Shown here: piece by piece, positions 52,341-60,899 of the stretch
Position numbering within the stretch: position 1 is the stretch's first letter
How the letters are laid out: every line of letters starts with the position of its first letter
From: Oscillospiraceae bacterium
Lineage (GTDB): Bacteria > Bacillota > Clostridia > Oscillospirales > Acutalibacteraceae
NCBI GenBank assembly: GCA_015066175.1
Contig: SVOW01000004.1
Span: 118,670 to 182,669 of the forward strand
Length of the DNA: 64,000 nucleotides
Direction: 5' to 3'
Notes under the pieces: generated by a model
The model's input: only the letters and a program-made list of their open reading frames with translations
Told to the model about the DNA's origin: nothing
The model's database searches: none
Position numbers and translations under genes: made by a program

Positions 52341-53447
52341 ATGAATGGAAACAAACCGATTGTAAAAGAAAGAGAATCGGGCATTGAACTTTTGAGAATT
52401 ATCCTGATGCTTCAGGTAATATTCCTGCACGTAAGCAATTTTGGTGAATTTGCTGCCATAAACAGAGATTGGGGCGGAATTCACGAGCTTGTTTACTGGA
52501 TTAATCAGACTCTCTGCAGATGCCCCGTTTATGTTTTCATGTTAATCAGCGGATATTTTTCCGTAACATCAAAAACCACAATGCAGACAGTGTGGAAAAA
52601 AGCAGGCACAATTTATCTGCCTATGATTTTCTATTCTCTTGTTATAACGTTGATTCTGGGCACAACGGGACTTGTGCCTGTAACGGGGACTGAAATAGTA
52701 AAATCATTCTTCCCACTTACATCAGGTACATGGTATTTTATGTCAGTCTATCTTCTTGTTTTCATTCTCAGCCCTGTTGTGAACAGTGCGCTGACAAAAC
52801 TTTCGAAGAAAGATTTTCAGATTCTTCTTGCTGTTCTGTTTGTAATGTTCAGCATCTGGCAGGTTATTTCAAAAATCGAACCTATCGATTTGGTTGTGCG
52901 TACAACAAGCATCATTGAAACAACAAAGGGCAGAGGTCTTGACGGATTTTTGTTTATGTACATTATAGGTGCATATCTCAGGCTTCACAGACCGAGAGAA
53001 GAAAAGGTTGCATGGAAATATCTTTTCTTATACGTTGGCTTTGCGGTGATTGATATAATTATTGTTTACGCTTCAAGGGGAGTGCCTGTTCTTGAAAATT
53101 ATGCAAAAGTAGTAAACTACAACAACGCACCTATTGCGATTATTCAGGGCGTATGTCTGCTTCTTTTCTTCAGAACATTGCGTTTTAAATCAAAAATCAT
53201 CAACAAAATTTCAACCCACAATCTCGGCGTTTATATGGTCCACGAGCATTGGCTTATGAGAAACCTTATATGGGACAAAATCTTTGTGGCAACGCAGAGC
53301 CCTGCTTTCTACACATCACCCATATATATGGTCAAGATTTACGCAATCATTCTCGTGATTTATGTTTCCTGCTGGATAATAGATTTCATAAGAGGAACTT
53401 TATTTGACGGTGTGAAAAAAATTGCACATAAATTCAGAAAAGCATAA
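52341..53447 (+). CDS. Acyltransferase 3 family membrane protein
   Basis: 368 aa with about ten transmembrane helices. It begins MNGNKPIVKERESGIELLRIILMLQVIFLHVSN, the family signature with the putative catalytic histidine in the first helix, and has the RCPVYVFMLISGYF block in the second. Members O-acylate cell-surface polysaccharides. The start has GCGGAGG 7 nt upstream and lies 1 bp after the rhamnosidase stop, so the two are co-expressed. Confidence 0.88.
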   Translation: MNGNKPIVKERESGIELLRIILMLQVIFLHVSNFGEFAAINRDWGGIHELVYWINQTLCRCPVYVFMLISGYFSVTSKTTMQTVWKKAGTIYLPMIFYSLVITLILGTTGLVPVTGTEIVKSFFPLTSGTWYFMSVYLLVFILSPVVNSALTKLSKKDFQILLAVLFVMFSIWQVISKIEPIDLVVRTTSIIETTKGRGLDGFLFMYIIGAYLRLHRPREEKVAWKYLFLYVGFAVIDIIIVYASRGVPVLENYAKVVNYNNAPIAIIQGVCLLLFFRTLRFKSKIINKISTHNLGVYMVHEHWLMRNLIWDKIFVATQSPAFYTSPIYMVKIYAIILVIYVSCWIIDFIRGTLFDGVKKIAHKFRKA

Positions 53448-53470
53448 AATTTCTGCAGTCAAAACTATAA

Positions 53471-53514
53471 AACCCCACCTGATTCCATTGCGGAAAAGGG
53501 TGGGGTTACGTTTT
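53471..53514 (+). terminator. Terminator after the acyltransferase gene
   Basis: AACCCCACC/GGTGGGGTT stem with a long loop, followed by a short T-run. Confidence 0.7.
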
Positions 53515-53539
53515 GCACCATTCTTATTATATTCTTGTA

Positions 53540-53740
53540 GATTATAATTTATCCGTATATTTGCGGCTGTATCGTAGGGGACGGGTTGCCCGTCCCGTTA
53601 TGAATCTGATGAATTTTTCGCGGGCGCCGAAACGGCTCCCCTACGTTGTTGCCGTTGGTTTTATATATTATTTTTACAAGGCTCGTCGGGGACGCCGAGC
53701 CCTACAATACTAAATTGAACATCCCGATAAATTATAATTT
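53540..53740. repeat. Mosaic intergenic repeat array
   Basis: Boundary motifs GATTATAATTT (53540-53550) and AAATTATAATTT (53729-53740). The first module (53571-53640) has GGACGGG/CCCGTCC hairpins inside CGTAGGGG/CCCCTACG. The second (53641-53740) is the reverse complement of 33447-33540 with only a few differences. Confidence 0.8.
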
Positions 53741-53813
53741 TTTATTCAAATAAATTGCCAAATGGCTTAAAATGGTGTAGAATGTTTCCATACAGAAAAA
53801 AGCGAGGGATTTT

Positions 53814-53873
53814 ATGGCACAGTATAAATGCAAAAGGTGCGGAAATATAATCGAAGTTGAAAACTTGGTCTGA
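53814..53873 (+). CDS. 19-aa CxxC micropeptide, possible
   Basis: A short frame encoding MAQYKCKRCGNIIEVENLV, with a CKRCG half zinc ribbon. It has GCGAGGGA as RBS and a promoter TTGCCA-17-TAGAAT (53755-53783) directly upstream. It is either a true micropeptide or the remnant of a rubredoxin/zinc-ribbon gene. It lies 38 bp ahead of a gene whose product starts with two CxxC motifs. Confidence 0.4.
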   Translation: MAQYKCKRCGNIIEVENLV

Positions 53874-53911
53874 TATAAAAACGCCATAAGGTTTATTAAG
53901 GAGAGAGTGAA

Positions 53912-54256
53912 ATGAAATACTGTAAATTCTGTGTAAGTGAAATGCGTGACGATGATGAAGTTTGCTGGTTTTGTCACAAAAATCAGAACGAAGAGCAGGA
54001 AGTTATTTATGACGAAAATGTTATTTATGAATCAGGCGACGGCGGTGATTTTGAAGCCGAGCTTGAAGAAATGGAAACAGCAGACCTGCTCCTGATTTTA
54101 GAAGACCAGATTGATTTATATTCAAGCGAAGAAATCGAAATGATTCGTGCAGAGCTTGCCTCAAGGGAATCAATGGACGTAATGTACGCAAAAGAAAAAA
54201 TGGAAATTGATAAGCAGGCAGAATCATACGAAGAATCAGAAGAAATATATGAGTGA
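53912..54256 (+). CDS. Acidic zinc-ribbon protein, unknown
   Basis: 114 aa. The N-terminal CKFCVSEMRDDDEVCWFC (residues 4-21) is a CxxC-x12-CxxC zinc ribbon; the rest is highly acidic and mostly helical, with EEIEMIRAELASRESMD typical of the short helical motif that follows many N-terminal zinc ribbons. No enzyme domain. The RBS is AAGGAGAGAG. No family recognised. Confidence 0.65.
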   Translation: MKYCKFCVSEMRDDDEVCWFCHKNQNEEQEVIYDENVIYESGDGGDFEAELEEMETADLLLILEDQIDLYSSEEIEMIRAELASRESMDVMYAKEKMEIDKQAESYEESEEIYE

Positions 54257-54493
54257 TAAAACATAGCGTTTGGTTTCAGAAAATTACATTATCTGGTCCG
54301 TTTATTACCAAATTGTTGAAAAATAGTTCAGAAAGTGTATTATTTGGTTATAAAATAAAAAAGGAGAGATAAGTTTGTATGGAAAGCTACGCAATGTGAT
54401 ATTATTCGGATTGTTGTGAGATTGTTACAACAATTAATTGCAGATTTTGAATTTATGGTTGTTGAAAACTATTATTATGTGGAGGGGAAAGAA

Positions 54494-55219
54494 ATGTTAA
54501 AGAAAATTATTGCGCTTGTATTATCTATGGTGTTGGTAATGAGCTTTTGCTCGTGTGGAAAAACAACAGAAAACAAAGAAGATGAAAAATATAATAAGGC
54601 TGACCTTTATGATGAAAATGATTATAAAGGAAAAGGTTATAAAGATGACCTTGAAGAAGTGCCTGATGAAGTGACAACAGTTCACAAACACACTCCGACT
54701 GAAGCCACTTGCCTTGTAGTTTCTGAATGTGAAGAATGCGGCGAAGTGCTCGCTGATGCATTAGGACATGATTATGTTGATGGCATTTGCTCACGTTGCG
54801 GAGATGTCGACCCTGATTTAATACCTGTAGGACTTGATAAATTATTTGTGATTGATAGTAAAAACTATAGTTATTTAACTTCTCCGATTACGGATTCTTT
54901 TGGAAACTCTCATACAAATGTTCACAATTTTGAGTATATATGGGACGGTTCTTATGCGATTTTTAATTTGAATAAGGAATATTCAAGTTTTAAAGGAAGT
55001 ATAGTTATGCCTACAACTGTTACTATGAACTGTGAAGCGGCAATAACTATATATGTAGATGATGTTATAAAGTATACGAAAACAGGATATACGAAGATTG
55101 ATGATAAAGTGGATTTTTGTGTTGATGTTGACGAAGGTAAAATATTAAAGATCGAAATAACAAGTGCTGGCTGGTCTGGCGATCAATGCTGTATCGTCAA
55201 CGCACAGCTTACAAAATAA
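54494..55219 (+). CDS. Lipoprotein with cysteine-pair region
   Basis: 241 aa. The start is set by GGAGGGGAAAG 2-12 nt upstream; the signal ends in VMSFCSCGK, a lipobox-like segment. A short acidic linker leads to HKHTPTEATCLVVSECEECGEVLADALGHDYVDGICSRCGD, the His/Cys repeat unit common in secreted clostridial proteins. The C-terminal region (about 130-241) looks like a beta-sandwich (GNSHTNVHNFEYIWDGSYAIFNLNKEYSSFKGSIVMP ... ITIYVDDVIKYT ... LKIEITSAGWSGDQCCIVNAQL) resembling the NPCBM carbohydrate-binding fold. Ligand unknown. Confidence 0.7.
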   Translation: MLKKIIALVLSMVLVMSFCSCGKTTENKEDEKYNKADLYDENDYKGKGYKDDLEEVPDEVTTVHKHTPTEATCLVVSECEECGEVLADALGHDYVDGICSRCGDVDPDLIPVGLDKLFVIDSKNYSYLTSPITDSFGNSHTNVHNFEYIWDGSYAIFNLNKEYSSFKGSIVMPTTVTMNCEAAITIYVDDVIKYTKTGYTKIDDKVDFCVDVDEGKILKIEITSAGWSGDQCCIVNAQLTK

Positions 55220-55344
55220 AATTCATAAAACTTTAAACTTTACAATACCGCACTTACTTGCAACAGCAGGCCAAGTGTGGTATTATTTATGTGTGATGTT
55301 ACCCACGTTCATTGATTGTAATTTATATGGTTATTTAATTTAAT

Positions 55345-55639
55345 ATTGTAGTCAACGGCGGTTTCCGACGTTCCGCAAAAAGCAAACGCAAATGGGAGGT
55401 TTGTCGGCAAGCACCAAACCCTACAATGCTAAAATTAATTGCTCGATAAATTATAATTTATCAGGTGATTGGGATTTTAAAATAGCCTTCTCCTGTGGGA
55501 GAAGGGGGACCGCGTAAGCGGTGGATGAGGAGAAAAACAAAAAATTCAAGTCTTACGCCTCATCAGTCACCTTTCGGTGACAGCTTCCCCCACCGGGGAA
55601 GCCTGATGTTAAAATTAATTAAACGCTAAATTATAATTT
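55345..55639. repeat. Mosaic intergenic repeat array before uvrC
   Basis: Three modules in order: a diverged inverted copy of the 11231-11316 double hairpin (55345-55433); an exact AAATTATAATTT (55448-55459); a CTTCTCCTGTGGGAGAAG hairpin block with ACCGCGTAAGCGGT and CACCTTTCGGTG stem-loops (about 55470-55610), and a second AAATTATAATTT (55628-55639). Confidence 0.8.
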
Positions 55640-55677
55640 ATCACACAATCAGATTTTTACACATGGCAGGTGATACT

Positions 55678-57513
55678 GTGACTGAAAAAATCAAATCTTT
55701 ACGTAAGAAAGCAATGGCTTTGCCACTTTCTCCCGGTGTTTATCTGATGAAAAACAAGGAAAAAGAAATCATTTATGTAGGCAAAGCAAAGGCCCTGAAA
55801 AACAGGGTCAGCTCTTACTTTGCTTCGCAGACGAATATGCAGACGAAAGTGAAAAAAATGGTAAGCCATGTTGACGATTTTGATTACATCATCACCGATA
55901 GCGAATTTGAAGCCCTTGTGCTTGAATGCAGCCTTATCAAGCAGCATATGCCCAAGTATAATATTCTGCTTAAAGACGACAAAGGCTACCATTACATCAA
56001 GGTTACTGATTCGCCTTATCCGCGTATTCAGGCGGCAATGCAGAAAATTGACGACGGCAGCACTTATATAGGCCCTTACACAAGTGCTTTTGTTGTGCGT
56101 GAAGCAGTTGATGCGGCACAGAAAATTTTTAAACTTCCCCAATGCAACAAGGTTTTTCCGAGAGATATTGCAAAGGGCAGACCTTGCCTTAATTTCCATA
56201 TAAACCAATGCTCAGCCCCTTGCACGGGCAGAATTTCACGGGAAGAATATGCAAAAAGCGTGCAGGATGCCCTTAATTTCCTTATGAAAAAAGGAAGCGA
56301 CGAGGCTGTAAACGAGATGAAAGAGGAAATGATGAAAGCCTCTGAAAATCTTGAATTTGAAAAAGCCGCAGCGTTGCGTGACAGAATTGCTGCAGTGAAG
56401 AGAATAACAGACAGGCAGAAGGTTGTTTCTGATTCCAAAACAGAGCAGGATGTTTTTGCCTTTGCACAGATGCAGGATAAAACCTGCCTTATGGTGTTGC
56501 GTTTTGATATGGGAAAATTGTGCGATGGTGAGCACTTTTTTCTCAGTGATGTTGAAGACCTGACAAAAACAAGAAGCGAATCAATTTTGTCTTATTACCT
56601 TGTGAGAGACAGGATTCCTGCAAAAATTTTAGTTGACGGCGAAATGGAAGACGAAGACCTTATCTGCGAATGGCTGACGGAAAAACGTGGCAGAAAGGTT
56701 TCTGTGATTCATCCTCAGATTGGCGAAAATGCTAAGCTTGTGGAAATGTGCCGTGCAAATGCTGCCGAAAAGCTTGCACAGTCTGCAGGCAGAAAAGGCA
56801 AAGATGTTGAAGCACTTGAAGAATTGACAAAGCTTTTAGGCATAGAAAAAGCAGATTACATTGAATCATACGATATTTCCCACACATCAGGTGCAGACAA
56901 TGTAGCCGGCATGATTGTTTTCAAAGACGGCGTGCCATACAAAAAGGCGTATAAACGTTTTTCAATAAAAGGCTTTGACGGTCAGGATGACTACGGCTCA
57001 ATGGCGGAAGTGCTCAGACGTCGTTTTACCCATTATCTTGAAGAAAAGGAAACGGCTGAAGGGTTTGGCAGATTGCCTGACCTGATTCTTCTTGACGGCG
57101 GTGACGGTCAGGTGAATGCAGTAAAGCCTGTGCTTGAAGAATTGGGCATTGATGTGCCTCTTTTCGGCATGGTGAAGGATTCTTCCCACCGCACACGTGC
57201 CATTCAGTCAGGTGGAAAAGAAATTGCTATCAATTCAAACAGAAAAGCATTTACCCTTGTTTCCAATATTCAGGAAGAAGTTCATCGCTTTGCAATAAGT
57301 TATCACAGGCAGAAGCACAAAAAGTCTTCGATTTCAACTACTCTTACACAAATCGACACAATCGGCGAAGCGAAAGCACGTCTTCTGCTGAAAAATTTCA
57401 AAACTCTTACCTCCATAAAAAATGCAACAATTGAAGAACTTATGTCGGTAAAAGGCATAACAAGAATAAATGCGGAGAAAATTGCAGAATTTTTCAGCGA
57501 AGAAAACGTATAA
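55678..57513 (+). CDS. uvrC: UvrABC excinuclease subunit C
   Basis: Incises both sides of a DNA lesion. 611 aa from a GTG start with AGGTGA 4 nt upstream; the ATG at 55663 lacks an RBS. The GIY-YIG domain is PLSPGVYLMKNKEKEIIYVGKAKALKNR (residues 16-43), a UVR-like region is FEKAAALRDRI (about 230), the RNase H-like nuclease region contains ESYDISHTSGADNV and LLDGGDGQVNA, and a helix-hairpin-helix pair (IDTIGEAKARLLLKNF, SVKGITRINAEKIAEFF) ends the protein. Confidence 0.96.
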   Translation: MTEKIKSLRKKAMALPLSPGVYLMKNKEKEIIYVGKAKALKNRVSSYFASQTNMQTKVKKMVSHVDDFDYIITDSEFEALVLECSLIKQHMPKYNILLKDDKGYHYIKVTDSPYPRIQAAMQKIDDGSTYIGPYTSAFVVREAVDAAQKIFKLPQCNKVFPRDIAKGRPCLNFHINQCSAPCTGRISREEYAKSVQDALNFLMKKGSDEAVNEMKEEMMKASENLEFEKAAALRDRIAAVKRITDRQKVVSDSKTEQDVFAFAQMQDKTCLMVLRFDMGKLCDGEHFFLSDVEDLTKTRSESILSYYLVRDRIPAKILVDGEMEDEDLICEWLTEKRGRKVSVIHPQIGENAKLVEMCRANAAEKLAQSAGRKGKDVEALEELTKLLGIEKADYIESYDISHTSGADNVAGMIVFKDGVPYKKAYKRFSIKGFDGQDDYGSMAEVLRRRFTHYLEEKETAEGFGRLPDLILLDGGDGQVNAVKPVLEELGIDVPLFGMVKDSSHRTRAIQSGGKEIAINSNRKAFTLVSNIQEEVHRFAISYHRQKHKKSSISTTLTQIDTIGEAKARLLLKNFKTLTSIKNATIEELMSVKGITRINAEKIAEFFSEENV

Positions 57514-57527
57514 ATAAAGCAAGCATA

Positions 57528-57556
57528 TTGACAAAAGCACTGAAAAGTGCGATAAT
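57528..57556 (+). promoter_or_regulatory. Promoter upstream of rsmD
   Basis: TTGACA at 57528-57533, 17-bp spacer, GATAAT at 57551-57556. The spacer itself contains GCACTGAAAAGTGC, a 5-bp inverted repeat. Confidence 0.7.
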
Positions 57557-57588
57557 ATATTGATATTCATAGACGGAAAGAGGTCATT

Positions 57589-58119
57589 ATGAGAGTTATT
57601 ACAGGTTCTGCAAGAGGCAGAAGATTGCTCACACTTGAAGGCAACGATGTAAGACCCACCACTGACAGAACAAAAGAAGCTATGTTTTCTTCAATTCAGT
57701 TTGATATTGAAGGCACAAAGGTGCTTGATTTGTTTGCTGGCTCAGGGCAGTTGGGTATCGAGGCTTTAAGCAGGGGAGCAGCAAGTGCAGTTTTTATTGA
57801 TAAAAACAAGCAGGCTATCGAAATTATCAAAAAAAATCTTTTGTCAACTTCCCTTGCAAAGCAGGCAGTAGTTCTCAACACCGATGCTGACACTTATGTT
57901 TCCACAACGAAAGAAAAGTTTTCTTTTGTGTTTATGGACCCGCCGTATGCTAAAGGCTTTCTGCAAAAAATGCTGCCTTTGGTTGAGCGTGTTGTGGCAG
58001 AAGGCGGCGCAATTATCTGCGAGCATCCCTATGGTGAAGAGTTGCCCGAAGAACTTTCATCTATGAAAATCTACAGAAGTTACAGATACGGCAAAACGGC
58101 AGTGACTGTCTACCGATGA
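57589..58119 (+). CDS. rsmD: 16S rRNA (guanine966-N2)-methyltransferase RsmD
   Basis: 176 aa class I SAM methyltransferase. The opening MRVITGSARGRRLLTLEGNDVRPTTDRTKEAMFSSI is characteristic; the SAM site is VLDLFAGSGQLGIEALSRG and the catalytic motif FMDPPYAKG (DPPY). It precedes coaD, as in most Firmicutes. AAAGAGGTC precedes the ATG. Confidence 0.96.
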   Translation: MRVITGSARGRRLLTLEGNDVRPTTDRTKEAMFSSIQFDIEGTKVLDLFAGSGQLGIEALSRGAASAVFIDKNKQAIEIIKKNLLSTSLAKQAVVLNTDADTYVSTTKEKFSFVFMDPPYAKGFLQKMLPLVERVVAEGGAIICEHPYGEELPEELSSMKIYRSYRYGKTAVTVYR

Positions 58120-58135
58120 AAGGTAGCGTGAATTT

Positions 58136-58624
58136 ATGAGAAGAGCAATTTATCCCGGTAGTTTTGACCCGGCAACATTAGGACATCTTGATATTATAAC
58201 AAGAGCAGCAAAGCTTTTTGACGAAGTGCTTGTTGTTGTGATGACTAATGTCAAAAAAAAGAACAACTACGCTTTCACAGTTGAAGAACGTGTTGATTTC
58301 CTTGAAAGATGCACCAAAAACCTTGAAAATGTCAAGGTTGATTCTTACAATGGTCTTCTTGCGGAATACGCCAAGAAAGTTGATGCTGTTGCAGTTGTGA
58401 AAGGCTTAAGGGCTGTTTCTGATTTTGAAGATGAATTCCAGCAGTCGCTCACCAACAAAAAACTCAACCCTGACCTTGAAACAGTTTTCCTTACTGCAGA
58501 TGCAGACAGTATGTTTTTAAGTTCAAGTGTCGTAAAACAGGTATGTTCACTGGGGGGCGATGTTTATGATTTCGTGCCCGAAGAAATAAGCGAAGATATA
58601 ATCAAAAAATTAAGAAATACATAA
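58136..58624 (+). CDS. coaD: Phosphopantetheine adenylyltransferase
   Basis: 162 aa. Makes dephospho-CoA from phosphopantetheine and ATP. The nucleotidyltransferase motif is [19 protein letters not shown] (T/HxGH type), and [25 protein letters not shown] and [19 protein letters not shown] are family-specific. It starts 16 bp after rsmD. The RBS GAAAGGTAGCG overlaps the rsmD stop. Confidence 0.97.
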   Translation: MRRAIYPGSFDPATLGHLDIITRAAKLFDEVLVVVMTNVKKKNNYAFTVEERVDFLERCTKNLENVKVDSYNGLLAEYAKKVDAVAVVKGLRAVSDFEDEFQQSLTNKKLNPDLETVFLTADADSMFLSSSVVKQVCSLGGDVYDFVPEEISEDIIKKLRNT

Positions 58625-58641
58625 CGGAAAGGAAGTTTACC

Positions 58642-59316
58642 ATGAACGAGGAAATGAACATCTACAAACTGCTCGACAGACTCGACGAAGAAATTACAAG
58701 CGGTAAAAAAGTTGCACTTACAGGCAAGATTCTTGTTGACGGAGATATTATTTCAGATTGCGTTACAGATATCCGTATGAATCTCCCTGACATTATCAAG
58801 AAAGCAAGTCAGATTGCAGCTGAACGAAACAAAATTATCACTCAGGCTAAAGAAGACGCATCTTCAGGCCTTTCAAGAGCAAAAGAAAAATGCGACCAGA
58901 TGCTTAACGAAGCAAACGAAATTGCTACAAAAGCAACTCAGGATGCAAAAGAAGACGCAACTGAGCTTATTGCAAAAGCAAGCGAAAAAGCAAGAGCACT
59001 CGTTGACGAAGCTCAGGAAAAGGCTCATTTCCTTGTAAGTGAAAGCGAAGTTGTGAAAAATTCTGAAGAATATGCAGAAAATCTCAAGCAGAAAGCAGAA
59101 GCTGATTCTGCAGCACTTATTGAAGCAGCAAAGAGAAAGTCAGAAGAAATTATGACTAATGCTTCAGCATGGGCAGAAGATATCAAATCAAAAACAACTG
59201 CTTATATCGAACATCTTATGAAAACAACAGACGAAGTTCTCGTTAAGAATATCAACGATATCAGAAAACTCCGCAACAGTTTCCAGTCAATTTCTCACCC
59301 CGAAAACAACGATTGA
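58642..59316 (+). CDS. Coiled-coil protein downstream of coaD, function unknown
   Basis: 224 aa, Ala/Glu/Lys-rich. Residues about 60-200 form one long coiled coil. The N-terminus MNIYKLLDRLDEEITSGKKVALTGKILVDGD is a conserved start in proteins annotated as ATPase or DivIVA-like behind coaD in Clostridia. There is no nucleotide-binding motif, so the ATPase label looks unsupported. Related coiled coils (DivIVA, V-ATPase subunit E) suggest a scaffold role; that is inference. GGAAAGGAAG precedes the ATG. Confidence 0.78.
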   Translation: MNEEMNIYKLLDRLDEEITSGKKVALTGKILVDGDIISDCVTDIRMNLPDIIKKASQIAAERNKIITQAKEDASSGLSRAKEKCDQMLNEANEIATKATQDAKEDATELIAKASEKARALVDEAQEKAHFLVSESEVVKNSEEYAENLKQKAEADSAALIEAAKRKSEEIMTNASAWAEDIKSKTTAYIEHLMKTTDEVLVKNINDIRKLRNSFQSISHPENND

Positions 59317-59325
59317 TTTTTCAAA

Positions 59326-59357
59326 TTTCCCCGTCGGAATAATCTCCAGCGGGGAAT
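59326..59357 (+). terminator. Weak hairpin after the coiled-coil gene
   Basis: TTCCCCG/CGGGGAA stem with a 16-nt loop and a poor T-run; termination would be partial. Confidence 0.4.
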
Positions 59358-59428
59358 TAGTTTTGAAAGAAGCGTTTTTGCAGAATAAACATAATTTCTG
59401 CCTCATATTATTTTGTGAGGTGGTTAAT

Positions 59429-59935
59429 GTGTTTGTCGTTTCAATTAAATCTTCAAAAATTAAAATTATTCTGTTTTTTGTTTTTATCGCCATAGTTTCT
59501 GTTTGTGCGTTGCTGATTTTTTTAGGTAACAAATCATCCTCTGCCGTTGCAGACGATTCAATCAGTCTGCGTGCAGATACTGACGAAAAAAGGGTTGCTT
59601 TCCTTTCTCAATTCGGATGGGATTTTGATATTGACCCCGTTGAAGTGAAGGAAATTATGATTCCCTATGAATTTGACGATGTTTACAATGAATATAACGC
59701 TTTGCAGAAAAGGCAGAGCTTCGACCTGGAAAACTACAAAGGCGAAATTGTGAAAAAATGGTCTTATAATATAAATAATTTCCCCGGCTATGAAAACAAA
59801 CGAGATTATGTACGTGCAAATCTGCTGATTTATAACGGCAATGTGATTGCGGCTGACATAACGGTGTTGGGTGAGAAAGCAAAAGTTTATGAAATAGAAT
59901 TTCCTAAGGATGTTAAAAATGATACAAAGACTTGA
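59429..59935 (+). CDS. DUF4830-containing membrane-anchored protein
   Basis: 168 aa from GTG at 59429, chosen because GAGGTG is 7 nt upstream; longer frames from 59363 have no RBS. One transmembrane helix (about residues 10-33) precedes an extracytoplasmic domain with RVAFLSQFGWDF, EIMIPYEFDDVYNEYNALQKRQSFDLENYKGEIVKKWSYNINNFP and ADITVLGEKAKVYE, which fits DUF4830. Its function is unknown. The 3' end overlaps rsuA by 17 bp. Confidence 0.75.
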   Translation: MFVVSIKSSKIKIILFFVFIAIVSVCALLIFLGNKSSSAVADDSISLRADTDEKRVAFLSQFGWDFDIDPVEVKEIMIPYEFDDVYNEYNALQKRQSFDLENYKGEIVKKWSYNINNFPGYENKRDYVRANLLIYNGNVIAADITVLGEKAKVYEIEFPKDVKNDTKT

Positions 59936-60632
59936 TAAATTTATTTCCTCACAGATGAATATTTCGAGAAATGATGCCCGTTCTTTAATAAAAAACGGGT
60001 CAGTTTCTGTTGACGGACTTACATCAACAGACCCTGCATCAAAGTTTGATGCGGAAAAGTCGGATATCTGTGTTGACGGCAAAGAAATTTCTTTCAAAGA
60101 GCATATTTACATAATGATGAACAAGCCTCAAGGGGTTGTGAGTGCCACTCAGGACCCGAAAATCAAAACGGTTATCGATATTGTGCCTGATGATTTAAAA
60201 CGGAAAAACCTTTTTCCTGCAGGCAGACTTGACCGCGATACTGTAGGCTTTATGCTTATTACTGACGATGGCGATTTTGCTCACAGAATTCTTTCACCCT
60301 CAAAACACGTGCCCAAAACCTATATTGCCCATCTCAGGGACAAGCTGTCTGACGAAGGCAGAGCCACACTTGAAAACGGTGCAGTGCTTTCAGATGGTAC
60401 TCAGTGTATGGACGCGATAGTAAAGCTTATTGACGACCGGGGCAAAATTGCCGAAATCACAATCCGCGAAGGCAAATATCATCAGATTAAAAGAATGTTT
60501 GCTTCGGTGGGCAATGAAGTTATTTTCCTTAAACGCATTTCTATCGGTAATCTTATGCTTGATGAGTCCCTGAAGGAAGGGGAATGCAGGGAAATTACAT
60601 CAAAAGAACTTGAAAGTATTGAAAAATCCTGA
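59919..60632 (+). CDS. rsuA: 16S rRNA pseudouridine synthase RsuA-like
   Basis: 237 aa. The N-terminal S4 domain (RLDKFISSQMNISRNDARSLIKNGSVSVDG) precedes the synthase domain with catalytic GRLDRDTVGFMLITDDGDFAHRI (Asp in RLDRDT) and YHQIKRMFASVGNEV. The family modifies 16S U516 or 23S sites. I choose ATG 59919, which has AAGGA 8 nt upstream, over 59910. Confidence 0.92.
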   Translation: MIQRLDKFISSQMNISRNDARSLIKNGSVSVDGLTSTDPASKFDAEKSDICVDGKEISFKEHIYIMMNKPQGVVSATQDPKIKTVIDIVPDDLKRKNLFPAGRLDRDTVGFMLITDDGDFAHRILSPSKHVPKTYIAHLRDKLSDEGRATLENGAVLSDGTQCMDAIVKLIDDRGKIAEITIREGKYHQIKRMFASVGNEVIFLKRISIGNLMLDESLKEGECREITSKELESIEKS

Positions 60633-60768
60633 TTTCGTGGTGATAATGCACAAAGTGAAAAACAACTAATGTATGGTAATTTTTTTAGACTTAATTTATA
60701 AAAAATATGAATAAATTGTTAAAAATATCAAAAATCACAAAATTTCTCATTAAATTATTACATTTTGG

Positions 60769-60797
60769 TTGCAAAATGAGTTACAAAAGTGTATAAT
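60769..60797 (+). promoter_or_regulatory. Promoter of the CdaR-like/ftsEX operon
   Basis: TTGCAA at 60769-60774, 17-bp spacer, TATAAT at 60792-60797. Confidence 0.75.
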
Positions 60798-60811
60798 TGT
60801 ATCATGTTTTG

Positions 60812-60868
60812 GTAGCAATATGCACAACCGATACGAATGTTATGCTTTTTTTGACGTATCGGGGCTAC
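60812..60868 (+). promoter_or_regulatory. Structured leader of the CdaR-like/ftsEX operon
   Basis: Nested helices GTAGC (60812-60816) with GCTAC (60864-60868), and CCGATACG (60828-60835) with CGTATCGG (60855-60862). An 11-nt bulge lies on the 5' side. No T-run follows. This could be a regulator-binding or RNA-structure site; unidentified. Confidence 0.5.
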
Positions 60869-60899
60869 ACAAAAAAGATTGAAAATGTGAGGGATTTTT

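Noticed and set aside
53513..53713. 66-residue frame in the repeat region
   Set aside because: Lies wholly within hairpin repeats and has no ribosome binding site.
55663..55677. ATG 55663 as uvrC start
   Set aside because: No ribosome binding site; AGGTGA is placed for the GTG at 55678.
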